Part shown: positions 1-11,269 of the stretch, piece after piece | How the letters are laid out: every line of letters begins with the position of its first letter | How positions within the stretch are numbered: the stretch's first letter is position 1 | NCBI RefSeq assembly: GCF_000165425.1 | Contig: NW_001799566.1 | Coordinates: 186,001 to 250,000 of the forward strand | DNA length: 64,000 nucleotides | Reading direction: 5' to 3' | From: Paramecium tetraurelia | Lineage: Eukaryota; Ciliophora; Oligohymenophorea; Peniculida; Parameciidae | Position numbers and translations under genes: made by a program | The notes under the pieces: generated by a model | What the model was told of the DNA's origin: nothing | The model's database searches: none | What the model saw: the letters and a program-made list of their open reading frames with translations, nothing else

Positions 1-224
1 AAGAATTTTTTCTTAGGAAAATGAATCAAAGGGATTTTTATTTTAAATATTTGAATCCATTCCAATATTTTTTAATGCATGGATTCTAATTCTGAATATC
101 TTTTTCTTATCTCCTTAGGTTCTCCTCCTTCCAAGTTGCATATACTGATTGTATAGTAAACTTTCTTATCAATAACATCATGCTTTGGTATTTTCACAGA
201 ATATCTTTGTGCTTATTGTTTCAT
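1..224 (-). CDS. PX (phox homology) domain protein, N-terminal part, runs off the window
   Basis: The minus-strand frame opens at an ATG at 224 and stays open to base 1, giving about 74 residues if TAA/TAG are read as Gln. After a short lead it has a beta-rich stretch (YSVKIP, then KVYYTISICN), the basic motif RKRYSELESMHQKI, and then PLIHFPKKKF. PX domains have the same order: beta strands, an (R/K)RYSEF-like motif followed by LH and a helix, then a proline-rich FPPK loop. PX domains bind phosphoinositides on endosomal membranes (family knowledge). The rest of the protein is outside the window, so its class (sorting nexin, kinase and so on) is unknown. The start is the first ATG in a frame preceded by an AT-rich, non-coding-looking stretch. 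Confidence 0.72.
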
Positions 225-769
225 TTAATTAATTATAAATCCAATTTTAAATATATATTCAACCAATCATGTCAACGTAATTCATTGTGCAATCCCTTGA
301 TTTACAAGATTTTTTTAATTAAATATTTGCTTTTCTTTCTTATCTCATTATTCAAGTTAAAAATTAGCTTTGAAAATTAAAATTTTTCTAGAAAATTTTT
401 TATGTACAAATTCATTTTTCTGAATTAATATACGTTTTACACATATAATTATTATAATCTAAAAGAACTTTTAAATTGAAATTTGCCAATCAAATAATTA
501 AGATCGACTCTTAAAATTAGACAATAGTTAAATCTAATATGTATTTCAGAATTCATACAGAGTTTTTCTTGTTAGTAAATGTGATGTAGATAATTAAAAA
601 GGAGAAATTATTAGTGTATTATCATGGGTTGTTAAGAATTGATAGGGGATTTTTCAACTTTAAAAGTATTTTAGTTGTTTTGTAACAATTATAGTAATAA
701 AGTAAATATAATTTAAGGGAATTAAGTTAAGTAAAATTAATTCAAAATAATTTATAGCGAAATATAATA
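225..769. other. AT-rich spacer between divergent genes
   Basis: The 545 bases separate a minus-strand PX gene and a plus-strand MORN gene, so both promoters must lie here. Runs of A/T dominate and no frame looks coding on either strand. No named element could be recognised. Confidence 0.6.
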
Positions 770-1765
770 ATGGGGAATGCTTGTAGATGTCATTAACAGC
801 CAGATAATCTCAACGAAGATCAAGAATCCAATAATCCAGAAGTATATCAAGCGAAGACTGATAAACCAGAGGATGATAAATGCGAATAATAATCGTTTTC
901 GAAATGGAAAAATATTTAAGAAGGTTTGTTTTATAATCTAAAATAAGATGATAACCTTCCACTTCCAGAGTTTAGAGATGAAGTAGCAAAATCAAATAAT
1001 GGAAGCCGAATTCAATTACCTCCTGTCATAATGAAATCGGGGAATATGTAGAGTTTATGAACTAGCTTAGTTATGAGGGAGAATGGCTGAATTAGAAAAA
1101 AGATGGCAAAGGCAAATTCACTTGGAAGGATGGCAGTTACTTCGAAGGAGATTTTGTTTAGGACAAAGCGTAAGGCATAGGGAAGTTAGTGCATGTTAAT
1201 GGTGATTCATACGAGGGAGAATGGTAAAATGATATGGCTAATGGTCATGGAGTTTTCAATCATTTTAGAGGCGTTAAATATATAGGATAATGGAAATACG
1301 ATCTTTAAGATGGAGAAGGACAAGAAACATGGCCAGATGGTACTGAATATAAAGGAACTTACAAAGAGGGTAAAAGACATGGACTAGGACATATGCAATT
1401 TTAGGATGGTTCTAAATATGAAGGGAACTTTGAGAATAACGAAATTTGTGGATTTGGTTGTTATACATGGAAAGATGGCAAACAATATAAGGGATAGTGG
1501 TTGAATAATAAAATGCATGGTATTTTGAATTATCGAATATCTTAAAGGTTAGGGAGAATGTATTTGGAAGGATGGAAAGAGTTATAAAGGAGAATATTCA
1601 GACGATAAAAAGAATGGTTATGGAGTATTTACTTGGGCAAGTGGGAAAAGATATGAGGGATATTGGTAAGATGGCAAATAGCATGGAGAAGGGATAATAA
1701 TTAATGCTGAGGGAGTTCGAAGAGAGGGTTAATGGGAATATGGTAAGCCAAAGAATTTGGATTGA
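770..1765 (+). CDS. MORN-repeat protein with possible N-terminal lipid anchor
   Basis: About 314 residues after removing two introns (1048-1070, 23 bases; 1520-1547, 28 bases). Each removes an in-frame TGA or restores the frame. From about residue 95 to the end there are roughly eight to nine MORN repeats of the pattern YEGEWxxxxxxGxGxxxWxDG; examples are YEGEWLNQKKDGKGKFTW and YKGTYKEGKRHGLGHMQF. MORN repeats form a flat beta scaffold that often tethers proteins to membranes or ciliary structures. The protein starts MGNACRCH. A glycine at position 2 with nearby cysteines would suit N-myristoylation plus palmitoylation, but this is an inference. The start is the first ATG, and the stop TGA follows a short tail KPKNLD. 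No enzymatic domain was seen. Confidence 0.88.
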
Positions 1766-1838
1766 TTTTATTTGTATCTATGACACTGTTAAATTGAGAG
1801 ATTAATTATATAATTATCTATATAAAATAAAATTCAAA

Positions 1839-3228
1839 ATGGATGATGCTGATGGGAATTATATTGAATGTTTAAGTCAAGGAGGCTCTTCTCCTTATAA
1901 ACCAATGGATAACCTATTTCAAATCTATTCTGATAAAGTTGGCAAAAAATCTGAATAATAAAGAAGGTTCTTTAGTGGATAAAAACAAGTTACCGAACCT
2001 ATTGAATAATTGAGTGTCAATTCCATTTCGAATTCTGAGAGCAAACCAAAACCATAAAATAAGGAAGCTGTTCAAATTTAGTTGATCTCATTTTACGAAT
2101 AAAACCTTCAAAACTTAAAGTAGATGGTTATAGATAAAGATGAAGATATCAAAATCAGGGATGAGAAAATTCTTGAATAATCAATTCTTATCAATCTCAT
2201 CAATACTAAATATAATAAGATTCTCAACCTTTTGTAATAAGAAAGGGATGAAATATTTGAAAAATACATGCAAGCCATGGATGAAATACAAAATCTAAGT
2301 CAAAAGTATTAATAACAATAGCAATAACAATAATAATAACTTCTATCAATGTAATAAAAGATCTAGCAATAATTGCAATAATAAATAACATAGCATCTCT
2401 AAAATTTTTAAGTTCCTATAGATTATGATTCCAAATTAATTGAACTTCATGAAGCCAAATAGCAGGTTAATTATTATAAGAATTAATGCATTAATTTGGA
2501 AGTAAAGGTCAAAGAAACAGAAGTGAAATTAGAAGATTCGAATTTAAGATTGAATGAAGCCTATATCAGAATTGATCTTCTTGAGAAAGAAGCCAGAAAT
2601 GTCTCATAGTAAAATGTATATCTATTTATTTTACTTCTAGGTTATGTTAGATAAATAGTTTAAATCATTATTATAACAATTTGAATAGTATTAATAAATC
2701 TAGAAAAAGCAAAGTTAATAATTTTAATTCCGTGAAGCTACAAGCATGATGAGTAGTGCTTACAGTAATTAATCAAATAGCGAGCAATAAATTCTTCAGA
2801 ATGTAAATTAGAATGGTTCAAAGCATGAATAACTCTAAGAGAATGATAATCTAATAAACGCTTACACTTAATTTAAAAAATAGAACAGTCTTAAATAATT
2901 TAATCAGATGTTGGTTTAATCGTAAATCAAATAATAAAATGGGAAATAAGACAATTAATAAATCTCCTATAACCAAGGAGGAATATTAAATTTTCCATCT
3001 GATTTTCGCACTTAATAATAGAAAGATTTAGAACTATAATTAACTAATTAGCTGAATGAGTTGACTATAAAAAAATAAACATTAGAAAGTGAATTAAATA
3101 AAAAGATCAATGTCTCAAAAAGTGCTTTAGAAAGAAGAAAAAGAGAATAGCTTGAACAAGAGTTGGATTAAATTTAAGATTAAATTAACAAAGTCAAACT
3201 AAAATTAAGAGAAAATAAATTTATTTGA
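1839..3228 (+). CDS. Glutamine-rich coiled-coil protein, unknown function
   Basis: About 454 residues with one 25-base intron (2616-2640). Residues about 80-250 and the last 80 are rich in Glu, Lys, Leu and Gln with heptad-like spacing, for example LEVKVKETEVKLEDSN and near the end LEQELDQIQDQINKVK. This suggests coiled coils. A poly-Gln run near residue 160 is written with a mixture of TAA, TAG and CAA. The middle, about residues 270-400, is Asn/Gln/Ser-rich and probably disordered. I recognise no family. It lies just downstream of the MORN gene on the same strand. Cytoskeletal or ciliary coiled-coil proteins are common in ciliates, but no specific role is supported. Confidence 0.75.
2310..2339 (+). 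repeat. Poly-glutamine tract encoded by mixed TAA/TAG/CAA
   Basis: Ten consecutive Gln codons inside the coiled-coil gene are made of TAA, TAG and CAA in irregular order. The tract is kept at protein level but the codons vary. This fits TAA/TAG being sense codons and argues against simple replication slippage of one triplet. Confidence 0.7.
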
Positions 3229-3355
3229 TATTAATACTTGTTTAGCATATAAAATAAAAGTGTTTAGATATATTATGAAATATTAAATTATTAAAATTAA
3301 GCAATCAAAATAAATTTTCAAAATATATATTGCTCATATTATAAAATTCAAAATA

Positions 3356-4547
3356 TCATTTTTTTGGTTATTGCTGCAACTTTTATTATTATTTTTGTTA
3401 AGCTTTCTCTAACAATCCTTCAAGTTAACCTTTTCTTTAAGCCATCTTAAAAAGTTCCAAAATGAATGGAATATAATTATGTTTCCTTCTGGAATTTTCT
3501 TCCTAAAAAGAGATAACATGAGAAAATACTTTATATTTTTAAAACTTGGCATTTTCTTCACTCAGAATAATTTAAGCTTCTTAAATTCTGTTATTGGCAT
3601 TATTTAATCTAATTAATAATTCTTCTTTAGATTCTTGGAGCAGTTCTTATTCAATATTCTTGCATAGTATTCAAATTTACTTATTAATTTGATAGTTCAA
3701 TTAACTATTGTTTTTATTCTTCAGATAAATCCACACCCATAAAATCTAAGGTTTTGAGAATCAATAATATTTCATTTTACGATGATGATAGAATTTTGTT
3801 TGCCTAAATGAATGATAGGGTTGTACTTTGAATTTTCTGCATTAATTGACAGCTAACAAAGTAAAAGCTGTTTCTTTTTCTTAGTAATGTTAAATCCTTT
3901 TTAAGATGGCTTCTTTAGCTCTAACAATCCAATCATCCTGATATTCACCAATCAAGATTGGTCCTTCTTAGAGACCATCTAATTCGTACACTTTTCCTTT
4001 GAAGGGAAGATAAGAAACAAAATGAAAGACATCATCACCTTCCTAGAATAAAAATTAGAACATTTACTTTGGCCTTCTTCTTTTCATTTGAGAAAATGAA
4101 GGGTTCAGGTCTAGCAAAGCTATTATGAGCTGTTTTTATCACTTCAACACCTCCTAGACAATTTCCCCTTTCCTTAGGATCCAGAGCAATAGTAAATTCC
4201 TGAATTCTTTAATAGTATATTACTTTATAATTTTTAAGCGCTTCTCCAATTTCAATTTAAGGGGAATTTAATAAAATGGAGATGATGGCTTAAGTTGCAC
4301 ATGCGTTTTAGATGACTTAATTGGCAAAGAAGAGATCTTGATCATAAATTTTAAGACACTCTCTTTTTTCGCCTTTGCTTGTCCATCTGAATAAGAATAT
4401 GAATCCATAAATGGGTTGCATCTAGGCCATCTATTATTCATCATTTAGATCATAAATCTCTTCAACTTAAACCCCTTAAACTCCAATTGCATTTATGAGC
4501 TCAGTGAATACTCCTGGGTCAGACTCTATTGTACACCACTCTTGCAT
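3356..4547 (-). CDS. UCHL5: UCHL5/UCH37-type ubiquitin C-terminal hydrolase
   Basis: About 364 residues after removing four introns (25, 23, 22 and 27 bases). It begins MQEWCTIESDPGVFTELI, matching the UCHL5 start (EWCLMESDPGVFTELI). The catalytic triad is visible: Cys in NACATQA near residue 85, His in DVFHFVSY, Asp in VYELDGL. The C-terminal ULD-like tail ends with ENSRRKHNYIPFILELFK, close to the RRKHNYLPFIMELL motif that binds the proteasome (RPN13) or INO80. Family role: trims ubiquitin chains at the 19S proteasome. The last intron is phase 0 and a multiple of three with no TGA. It is called because it has GTA..TTTTAG ends and its removal brings KYK next to EENSRRKHN, as in the family. 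The start is the first ATG; a divergent decayed gene lies upstream. Confidence 0.93.
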
Positions 4548-4666
4548 AAATAATTATATATATTTTAATTAATTGGTCTTTTAAAGAATAAGTAATACCC
4601 TCTAAAGAATATTAAGTTTAGGATCCTAAAAATCAATTGAAAAGATAATCATCCTCTTAAATTCTA

Positions 4667-5740
4667 ATGTTAACTTTTGCTTTCATTTCATTATTAGTTT
4701 ATTCAATGAAAGCCTAATCTATGTATTTTAGATATAACAGCGTTATCAATTCTGCCAATTAAACTGACCCTTCAATTATAGAATTAATATTAGAATCTAT
4801 GTCATTTTTATTGAGCATTAAAGATCATCTTAAAGATTATAAACAAAGAAAAAGATATTAGTGGAGTAATATATTTGTACCTAGAAATTTGGGTTTCCTT
4901 TTGATATTAGCTTTGATATTACAATGTGTTTTTTTTGAGATCATATTTTAAGAGAATGATTGATTTGTACCAAATAAAAATAATAATTGGTTAAAAATAT
5001 TTAAGCCTTCCTAAGATTTTCCAAAATACTTTTTTTGAGACTCTAATAATACTATATAGGAGTTTACACGATATGTTTCTAAATTAAAAAAATTTTTAAC
5101 CTTTTTAATCCGTTGTATCAATAGAAAATTCTTTATTTATTTATTTGGTATTCTAACTCTTTTAACTTGTGTACTTTTAAGTGGATCTATGGTTTTACCA
5201 CATCTATTAAATAAAACGCATTTTTCTGCTTATAGAGTTCTATTTATCTAACATGGAATCTCTTTGTAGATTGATGGATATTTAACTATTAGTTAATTAA
5301 TTTTATTGTTTACAAAATTTAAAGCCATTTAATTTAGTTCCTAAAAATAAAAACTGTTGATTTAAATTCCTTTAGTATTATCATACTATGCTATCAAAAA
5401 TGATAAAATTGATTTAAAATAATATTGTATGAAATCAGAAAAACTTTAATAAAAAATTCTGTGAGATTTAAGCCAATTTGAATATTTTTGTGCTTACTGA
5501 AATACTCATTAGTACTTATAATTTGTTTCAAAATTTCTTCTTAAAAATCACATATCTGTTATCTTGAATTAAAGTAAAAACTGCATCCTAAAGGAAGAGC
5601 ATTACTTTATTTAGCCAAATAAATACCTTAGTAAATTATTCTATCTTTAAATACAAATATAATTAAGATTAATTTAATACTAATTCTATAATTTTTTTTT
5701 AAATAATATTAATCATTTAATGGCTATTGTTTTTAACATA
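4667..5740 (+). pseudogene. Decayed multi-pass membrane protein gene
   Basis: A single plus-strand frame from an ATG at 4667 runs about 1.07 kb and is interrupted by four in-frame TGA codons (4961, 5036, 5462, 5498). I found no GT..AG pair that removes them. The segments look protein-like: LTFAFISLLVYS, an amphipathic stretch, NLGFLLILALILQCVFFEII (a likely membrane helix), and later FFIYLFGILTLLTCVLL (another), followed by polar Gln-rich text. The simplest reading is a membrane-protein gene that lost constraint and picked up TGA, one transition away from TAA or TGG. In this code random frames can stay open for about 60 codons, so chance is not excluded. It could also be a gene with introns I failed to place. 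Translational readthrough is possible but unsupported. Confidence 0.4.
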
Positions 5741-5878
5741 ATTTTAAAAATCTAATGTAATTCAAATATAAAATACAAAGTAATTTAAACATATTTCAAA
5801 TCTTTATTTTACTACTTGACACTATGGTTTATTTTATTGACGCTATTAAATAATTTTTTGTGTTAATAAGAATAAAAA

Positions 5879-7318
5879 ATGGACCAAATGAATAAATATA
5901 CATTGGAATTTAAGTCAGCAGATGTAGAATTAAAGTATTAAAAAGAATCAATTTACAAATTGCTCAAACCTCTCCATTACGGTCTAATATTAATGTCATT
6001 ATTATTGAATACAATCGAGATAATATTAGTAACAGTCAGGGAATCCTTTTCAATACCATTAATCAATCTTGCTTTTATAGGAATATCCATATTTAGCTTT
6101 GTAATTGTCTATAAAAAGGAGACTTTAACATAAAAAATGATGACTATTGAAAATGCTTATATCTTATTATTATAGTTGAATTTTACTGCAGACAATATTC
6201 ATGGCTAAGAATACTTTTTATATGGAAGTAGCTTGTCATTAATTCAAGCAATAACCTATTTTTCGACAGATTTTTATTTAAGTTGTCCTTCTGTTATATT
6301 TCATTTGATATTTCGACTTATTGTCACCAGTTTGTATGCAAAGAAATTTGATTTAATAGCTTTAGGCCTTACAATAACTACAGCTATATTTTTAATAAGT
6401 GTGTTATATATATGCAATAGAGCATAAAGGTTGTAATTCTTATTGAATTTTAAAGAAGATACTATTAACTATCAATTGCAAACCTTAATAAATAAACCAT
6501 TTACAAAGATTATTTACAACGAGAAGAAGCTTTAAATTGATGTTCTTTAGGTTAATCAAGTCAATTAATTTTTGGGATTCAACCAAGACTTGTGTTTTGG
6601 ATGTAATATTAGGAACTTTATAAGAAATTGTAAGATTTCTAATAGATCCTTAGAGAAATGGATAATAGATGATTAAACCAATCTAAAGGAAATTTGTCTT
6701 GCTATGGTTTAGAGAACAAAAATAAAGATTAGGCTTTCTTAATTCAACACTGATAATAGTTTGATATTAATTTTGGAGAATTCAAGACTGGATACGAGAC
6801 AAAAATAGGTTCCTTAGTTTGTGACAAAGCAATTAGTGGAACAATTTATGACAAGCAAGAAAACCCTGTTTAATTTGTAATTTAAATTTGGAGTCATGTC
6901 GATTTTAATGTTAGGCTAATATCAAATAAAGACTGTAAATATTGTAAAGGTGTTGAAAAAATTATTAAACACTTATGTATTTTCAGGGAAAGTGAATTTA
7001 AATTTTAATGGTTATCAGATAATAAAATTGAAGACCTACTCATAATTTCTGAATATTTTTTTAATTCAAGTATTTAATATCATTCAAGATATGGAGTACT
7101 CTTAAAATATATTTAACGAAATAAATGTGAACAGTTTCGATAATTATCTAGCTTTTCAGTTGAAGCTATCAAATAAATAATAATTTATGCAATTGTACTC
7201 AAAGAACTTTTTCATAAAGTACACTGAATAACATTTGTTAGTTACTCCATTAACATTTGATTTGGTATTTTATTTCAACAAACTAATTCCATTTGATGAT
7301 ACGAACGCTTCATTATGA
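5879..7318 (+). CDS. Multi-pass membrane protein, unknown ciliate family
   Basis: An uninterrupted 479-residue frame with no introns. The first 190 residues hold about five or six hydrophobic segments, for example ILMSLLLNTIEIILVTV, LINLAFIGISIFSFVIVY and a stretch around ALGLTITTAIFLISVLYI. A soluble region of about 280 residues follows. Short blocks around residue 230-250 (NQFLGFNQDLCFGCNIRNFI) are faintly reminiscent of ciliate PAS or histidine-kinase-like membrane sensors. I see no kinase H-box, PAS core or cyclase motif, so no function is assigned. The layout (membrane bundle, then cytosolic domain) resembles the N-terminal half of the much larger pair at 26.5-35 kb, but I could not align them by eye. 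The start is the first ATG and the stop a clean TGA. Confidence 0.78.
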
Positions 7319-7513
7319 CATTTAAAACTTGATAATTGAATTTATATTTAATTTATATATGATGCAGGTAACGGCTTGCAGTTGCTTGCTAGAGAAGAAA
7401 TCAATATTAAAGTTATTTCTTATAAATTAAAAGAGAATTAACAATAATAAATTTGTTGTTTGACTTTTTGTAATACAGAAATACAAATTTTTTATATAAT
7501 ATATATTTAATAT

Positions 7514-8451
7514 ATGAATAATCAACCTGTGTATATGTCTGTTGAGCAAATAAATGCTTTGTTTCAAAGGGATTCGACTTATGAAGTCAGAGATGACCGT
7601 ATTAATTCGTTCTAATATGATATCAAGAGAAATGATGTATGAAATTATGTAATTTAAGATTTGGAAGTCAGAAGGTCCAGAATGCGAAGAAAACAGGCCA
7701 ACTAATTAAAGTGAGAGTATGATGATGAGTAAGAATTGTTTTGGTTAAAGTTTTTAAGTTACTCGAGAGGAGTATTAGAGTTTGCAATAGGAATACGAGA
7801 GGCGTAAAGATATGGAGGAGAAATATAAGGAAGACATTAATAAATTAATGAAAGAACTTAAGTAGAAGGGTGGAGAACTGGAGAGTGTGAAGAGAGATTA
7901 AGATTTATTATTTGAATAGAATTAAAGAAGAGAATGTATTTAATTTTTATTAAATCAAAAAAGAAGTGCTCTAGAATCTGAGATAATAAGTTCAAGAAGC
8001 AAATCATCGGGAACAGAAGGCTGTTATAGAATTGGCTGATATGCAGGAATAACATATGTAGATGAAATAGAAATTGGAAATAGTTTAGCAGAAATACAAC
8101 TATTTATAGAAGCAACACAAATTTGAAATTGATAGAAAGGATAAATAAATTGATTAACTCAAGAGTTAAATAATATTCTTGAATGAGGATAATGAAAAAC
8201 TTAAGAATGAATATTAGGCAGGGATTCTCTATCTCGATTCTTAGAGAGTGTCATAAGAAAAGACCCAAAATTAATGGGCTTAATTTAATTCGAGTGCTTA
8301 CAAGAGTAGCATATAATTCCAGAAGGAAAAATCAATTACTTAGATTTAGTTTAAGAGTAATTATGACTCCAAACTAATTTTCGGAAAAAAGTCTCAAAAT
8401 TCATTAAAATAACAACAATCCTAATCCGATTTGTAGTTGAAAGGATAATGA
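7514..8451 (+). CDS. Coiled-coil protein, unknown function
   Basis: About 295 residues with two introns (22 and 28 bases), both needed to keep the frame. From about residue 85 to 225 the sequence is dominated by Glu, Lys, Gln and Leu (EYERRKDMEEKYKEDINKLM and, further on, QKYNYLQKQHKFEIDRK), typical of a long coiled coil. The last 60 residues are Ser/Gln/Asn-rich and probably disordered. No other domain is visible. It sits 32 bases upstream of the OLA1 start on the same strand. A structural or scaffold role is a guess. Confidence 0.8.
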
Positions 8452-8482
8452 GTTTAATATTATATTATATATTAAGATTTAA

Positions 8483-9757
8483 ATGCCTCCTAAAAAAGAA
8501 TAACAAGAAGAAAAAAAGAATAAATTAGGAAGACCTAGTAATACTCTCAAGATGGGTATTGTTGGTATGGCTAATGTGGGTAAGGAATGCATTTTATGAA
8601 ATATAGGAAAATCAACCACATTTAATACTTTGTGTAAATTGAATGTTCCAGCAGAAAACTATCCATTCTGCACAATAGATCCTAACAATGCAAAAGTTCC
8701 TGTTCCAGATGAAAGATTTCTTAAATTATGCCAAATTCACAAACCAAAAAGTGAGATTCAAGCTGTTTTGAGCATTGTTGATATTGCTGGGTATTGATAT
8801 AATTGAATAATAAAATAGGTTGGTACCAGGAGCACATAAGGGAGAAGGATTAGGAAACGCTTTCTTATCACACATAAAAGAATGCGATGGAATTTATCAC
8901 GTAGTTAGAGCATTCGAAGATGAGAATGTTTGTCATACTGAATTGTCAGTTGATCCAATTAGGTAGAATACACAATTATATCATTAGAGACATGGATATC
9001 ATTTCTACTGAGTTGTTGTTGAAGGATTTGGAATTCTGTAACAATAGATTGGCAGAAACAGAACACGTAATTAAGAGAAACAACAATAAAGATGCTAGAG
9101 AAGAGAAGGAAGTCTTGGACAAAGTCAAATTGTTGTTGGACAACAAGAAGTGGGTAAGAACAGGAGATTGGAACTTCAAGGAAATTGAAATATTGAATAA
9201 ATACTATTTCATTACAGCAAAGAATGTAGTTTATTTGGTCAACCTAAGTCAACCAGATTTTATGACTAGAAAGAATAAATGGTTGAAAGGTATTAAGGAT
9301 TGGGTTGATGCCAATTGTCCAGGAGATATTATACCATACAGTGCAGATTTAGAAAAAACTATTTTTGAAGAGTAATTCATTTTATTCTAAATTAAGAACT
9401 TAAGCAGGTACCATAACATAAGAGAGATAAAAATTATCAATGTTGCCAAGGATCATCAAGACTGGATACAAAACATTAGATTTGATTTATTTCTTTACTG
9501 CTGGAGAAGATGAAGTCAGATGTTGGACTATAAGAGCAGGAACCAAGGCTCCTTAAGCTGCTGGAGTTATCCATACAGATTTTGAAAAGGGATTCATTTG
9601 TGCTGAAGTTATGAAGTATGAAGATTTTGTTCATTTGGGTACTATCACAGCAGTCAAGGCTGAAGGTAAGTATAGACAATAGGGTAAGGAGTATGTTGTG
9701 GAAGATGGAGATATCTGTTTCTTCAAATTTAATGTTGGAGGCGGAGGCAAAAAATGA
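8483..9757 (+). CDS. OLA1: Obg-like ATPase 1 (OLA1/YchF family)
   Basis: About 391 residues, close to the usual length, with four introns (27, 28, 25 and 19 bases). The N-terminus has [14 protein letters not shown] (P-loop) and then [18 protein letters not shown], the YchF-type switch region. Next come [18 protein letters not shown] (Walker B/G3), the coiled-coil insertion after ELSVDPIR, and a C-terminal TGS domain ([20 protein letters not shown], then [18 protein letters not shown] and [19 protein letters not shown]). The family hydrolyses ATP in preference to GTP and binds ribosomes in translation and stress control. The first intron splits the P-loop between Val-Gly and Lys-Ser, leaving GKST intact after splicing. 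The fourth intron (19 bases) is among the shortest in the window. It ends in a Gly-rich tail GGGGKK. Confidence 0.96.
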
Positions 9758-9830
9758 GTGTTAGAACATTATATCACATTAAGTATATTAAATAGATAGA
9801 TTGGTATAATATATATTTAAATATTGTGTG

Positions 9831-10731
9831 TCAAATCTATTGTTAATCTTACTCTTTAGCTTCTGTAGTTGAAATGCTTCCAATTTCTAAGTGGTATTAG
9901 GATTACTTTGCTTCATCCAAAACAAATGAATGATTAACTTAATCGCATGTGATAAAATCTTATCGGGATTAGAAGAATTTAAATGGGAAGGAATATTCTA
10001 TCTTTGTAACGAACCCCTTATATTATAATTTAATAAGTTACCTTAGATAATTTCATCATGAAACCATCAAATAATTGGTATTCGATAAGTGCAAAAAATG
10101 CTGCTGCTATTAGATCTAATCTAGGAAACTCAATTATATTCATGATCAAGAAGAAAGCAGGCGGGTAATATTTTGATTGTAGAGAAAATGGAAAGCACAG
10201 GAACTTTTAAGGCTCATCATAATCACTTAGTGCTCTAAATTTATAAGTCTGACTATACTTATTCATCATGTAAATAAATGTGATATTCCAAAAGCCAAAA
10301 GACTCAGTATCTAGGACTTCCAAAGTTAAATATGAAAGCGAAAAGCATAGCAAAACATAAATAATCTAATTATGATTTTTTATACTTGTATGATCAGATT
10401 CTTAAAGAATATGTCACAAAAAAATGGTATGGTACCATAACTTTTTTCAACTTCAATTGCACAAAACAGAAATCCAAGTAAACTTATTGTAATATTATAT
10501 ATATCGCCTATTTTAGTGGATTTTAAGCTTACCATGAAAGAATTATGGAATGAGTAATCTCCATAATTCGATTTAATATATAGTCTTATTTGGGATGTCT
10601 ACAAATATATCGAATAGTGAATCATTTGTCAGTAAATCAAGAATGCAACAAATTGTGCTGGTTATCAGAACAAATTTAGTTCCAAAAGTGATGCTTTACC
10701 ATATAGCTATAATTTTATCTATAATTAACAT
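9831..10731 (-). CDS. Rhomboid/Der1-like multi-pass membrane protein, apparently non-proteolytic
   Basis: About 276 residues with three introns (25, 20 and 25 bases). The order is: a first hydrophobic segment around KFVLITSTICCILDLL; the loop IYQIELWRLLIPQFFHG; and ISLLGFLFCAIEVEKSYGTIPFF. After these come membrane segments around IIYVLLCFSLSYLTL and PPAFFLIMNII, then a soluble tail. The WR motif in the first loop followed by FFHG and later ExxYG is the hallmark of rhomboid and derlin proteins. I see neither the rhomboid GxS serine nor a late catalytic His, so it fits pseudoproteases (derlin, UBAC2, TMEM115-like) better. Such proteins act in ER-associated degradation or Golgi trafficking. The last 65 residues are polar with Gln and Glu. 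Which subfamily is unclear. It is convergent with OLA1. Confidence 0.72.
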
Positions 10732-11269
10732 TAATAATTTTATAATTTAATATTCTTTTTTAATGTTGATGCTAATAACATTTTTTTGATCTATTTAACA
10801 TTTCTCGAAGTTGCTATAATCATTACTATTTATCAATAATTACTAAAGGCATCAATCTAGAGAATTGAAATTAGAAGTTTACTATGCTTATCTCAAAAGC
10901 ATCAGCCAGGTTAATGAAAATAAGTAACTTTCCGAAAGAATAACAGAACCTATCTTGATATTTTCTTAATCCTATATAATTCAATTGGTAAATATAAAAT
11001 AGGTTATTTGAAGACAAAATAGCCCTTATAAATATTTACTTAATTTAAGTATATTTTAAATAGATAATTATCATAATATAAAAACTTGCTAATGGATGAT
11101 AAGAATAATACAGTATTTAACTAAAATAATCCTCATTAGGTTCTATCTGTGATTCTTTAATAATATTAATATTATGAGAGTTCTTTTGTTTAAAATTTTC
11201 ATTTTATAGAGTTTTTATATTGATAATGATTATTAATTTAATAATAACTTAAAAATTAGTGTGAATGAA
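10732..11269. other. Spacer with one doubtful small reading frame
   Basis: The 538 bases lie between two minus-strand genes. A minus-strand frame from an ATG at 11074 to a TGA at 10820 would give 84 residues with some hydrophobic stretches. It has no recognisable motif and its AT content matches spacers, so I do not call it a gene. It should hold the promoter of the rhomboid-like gene and the 3' end of RNR2. Confidence 0.4.

Noticed and set aside
180-380. Plus-strand frame of 66 codons near the left end
   Set aside because: Mostly Phe/Leu/Ile text from AT-rich DNA and antisense to the PX-domain exon, which has a recognisable motif.
4667-5740. Programmed readthrough of TGA
   Set aside because: Four TGAs in one frame with no shared context and no intact homologue known to me; decay is simpler.
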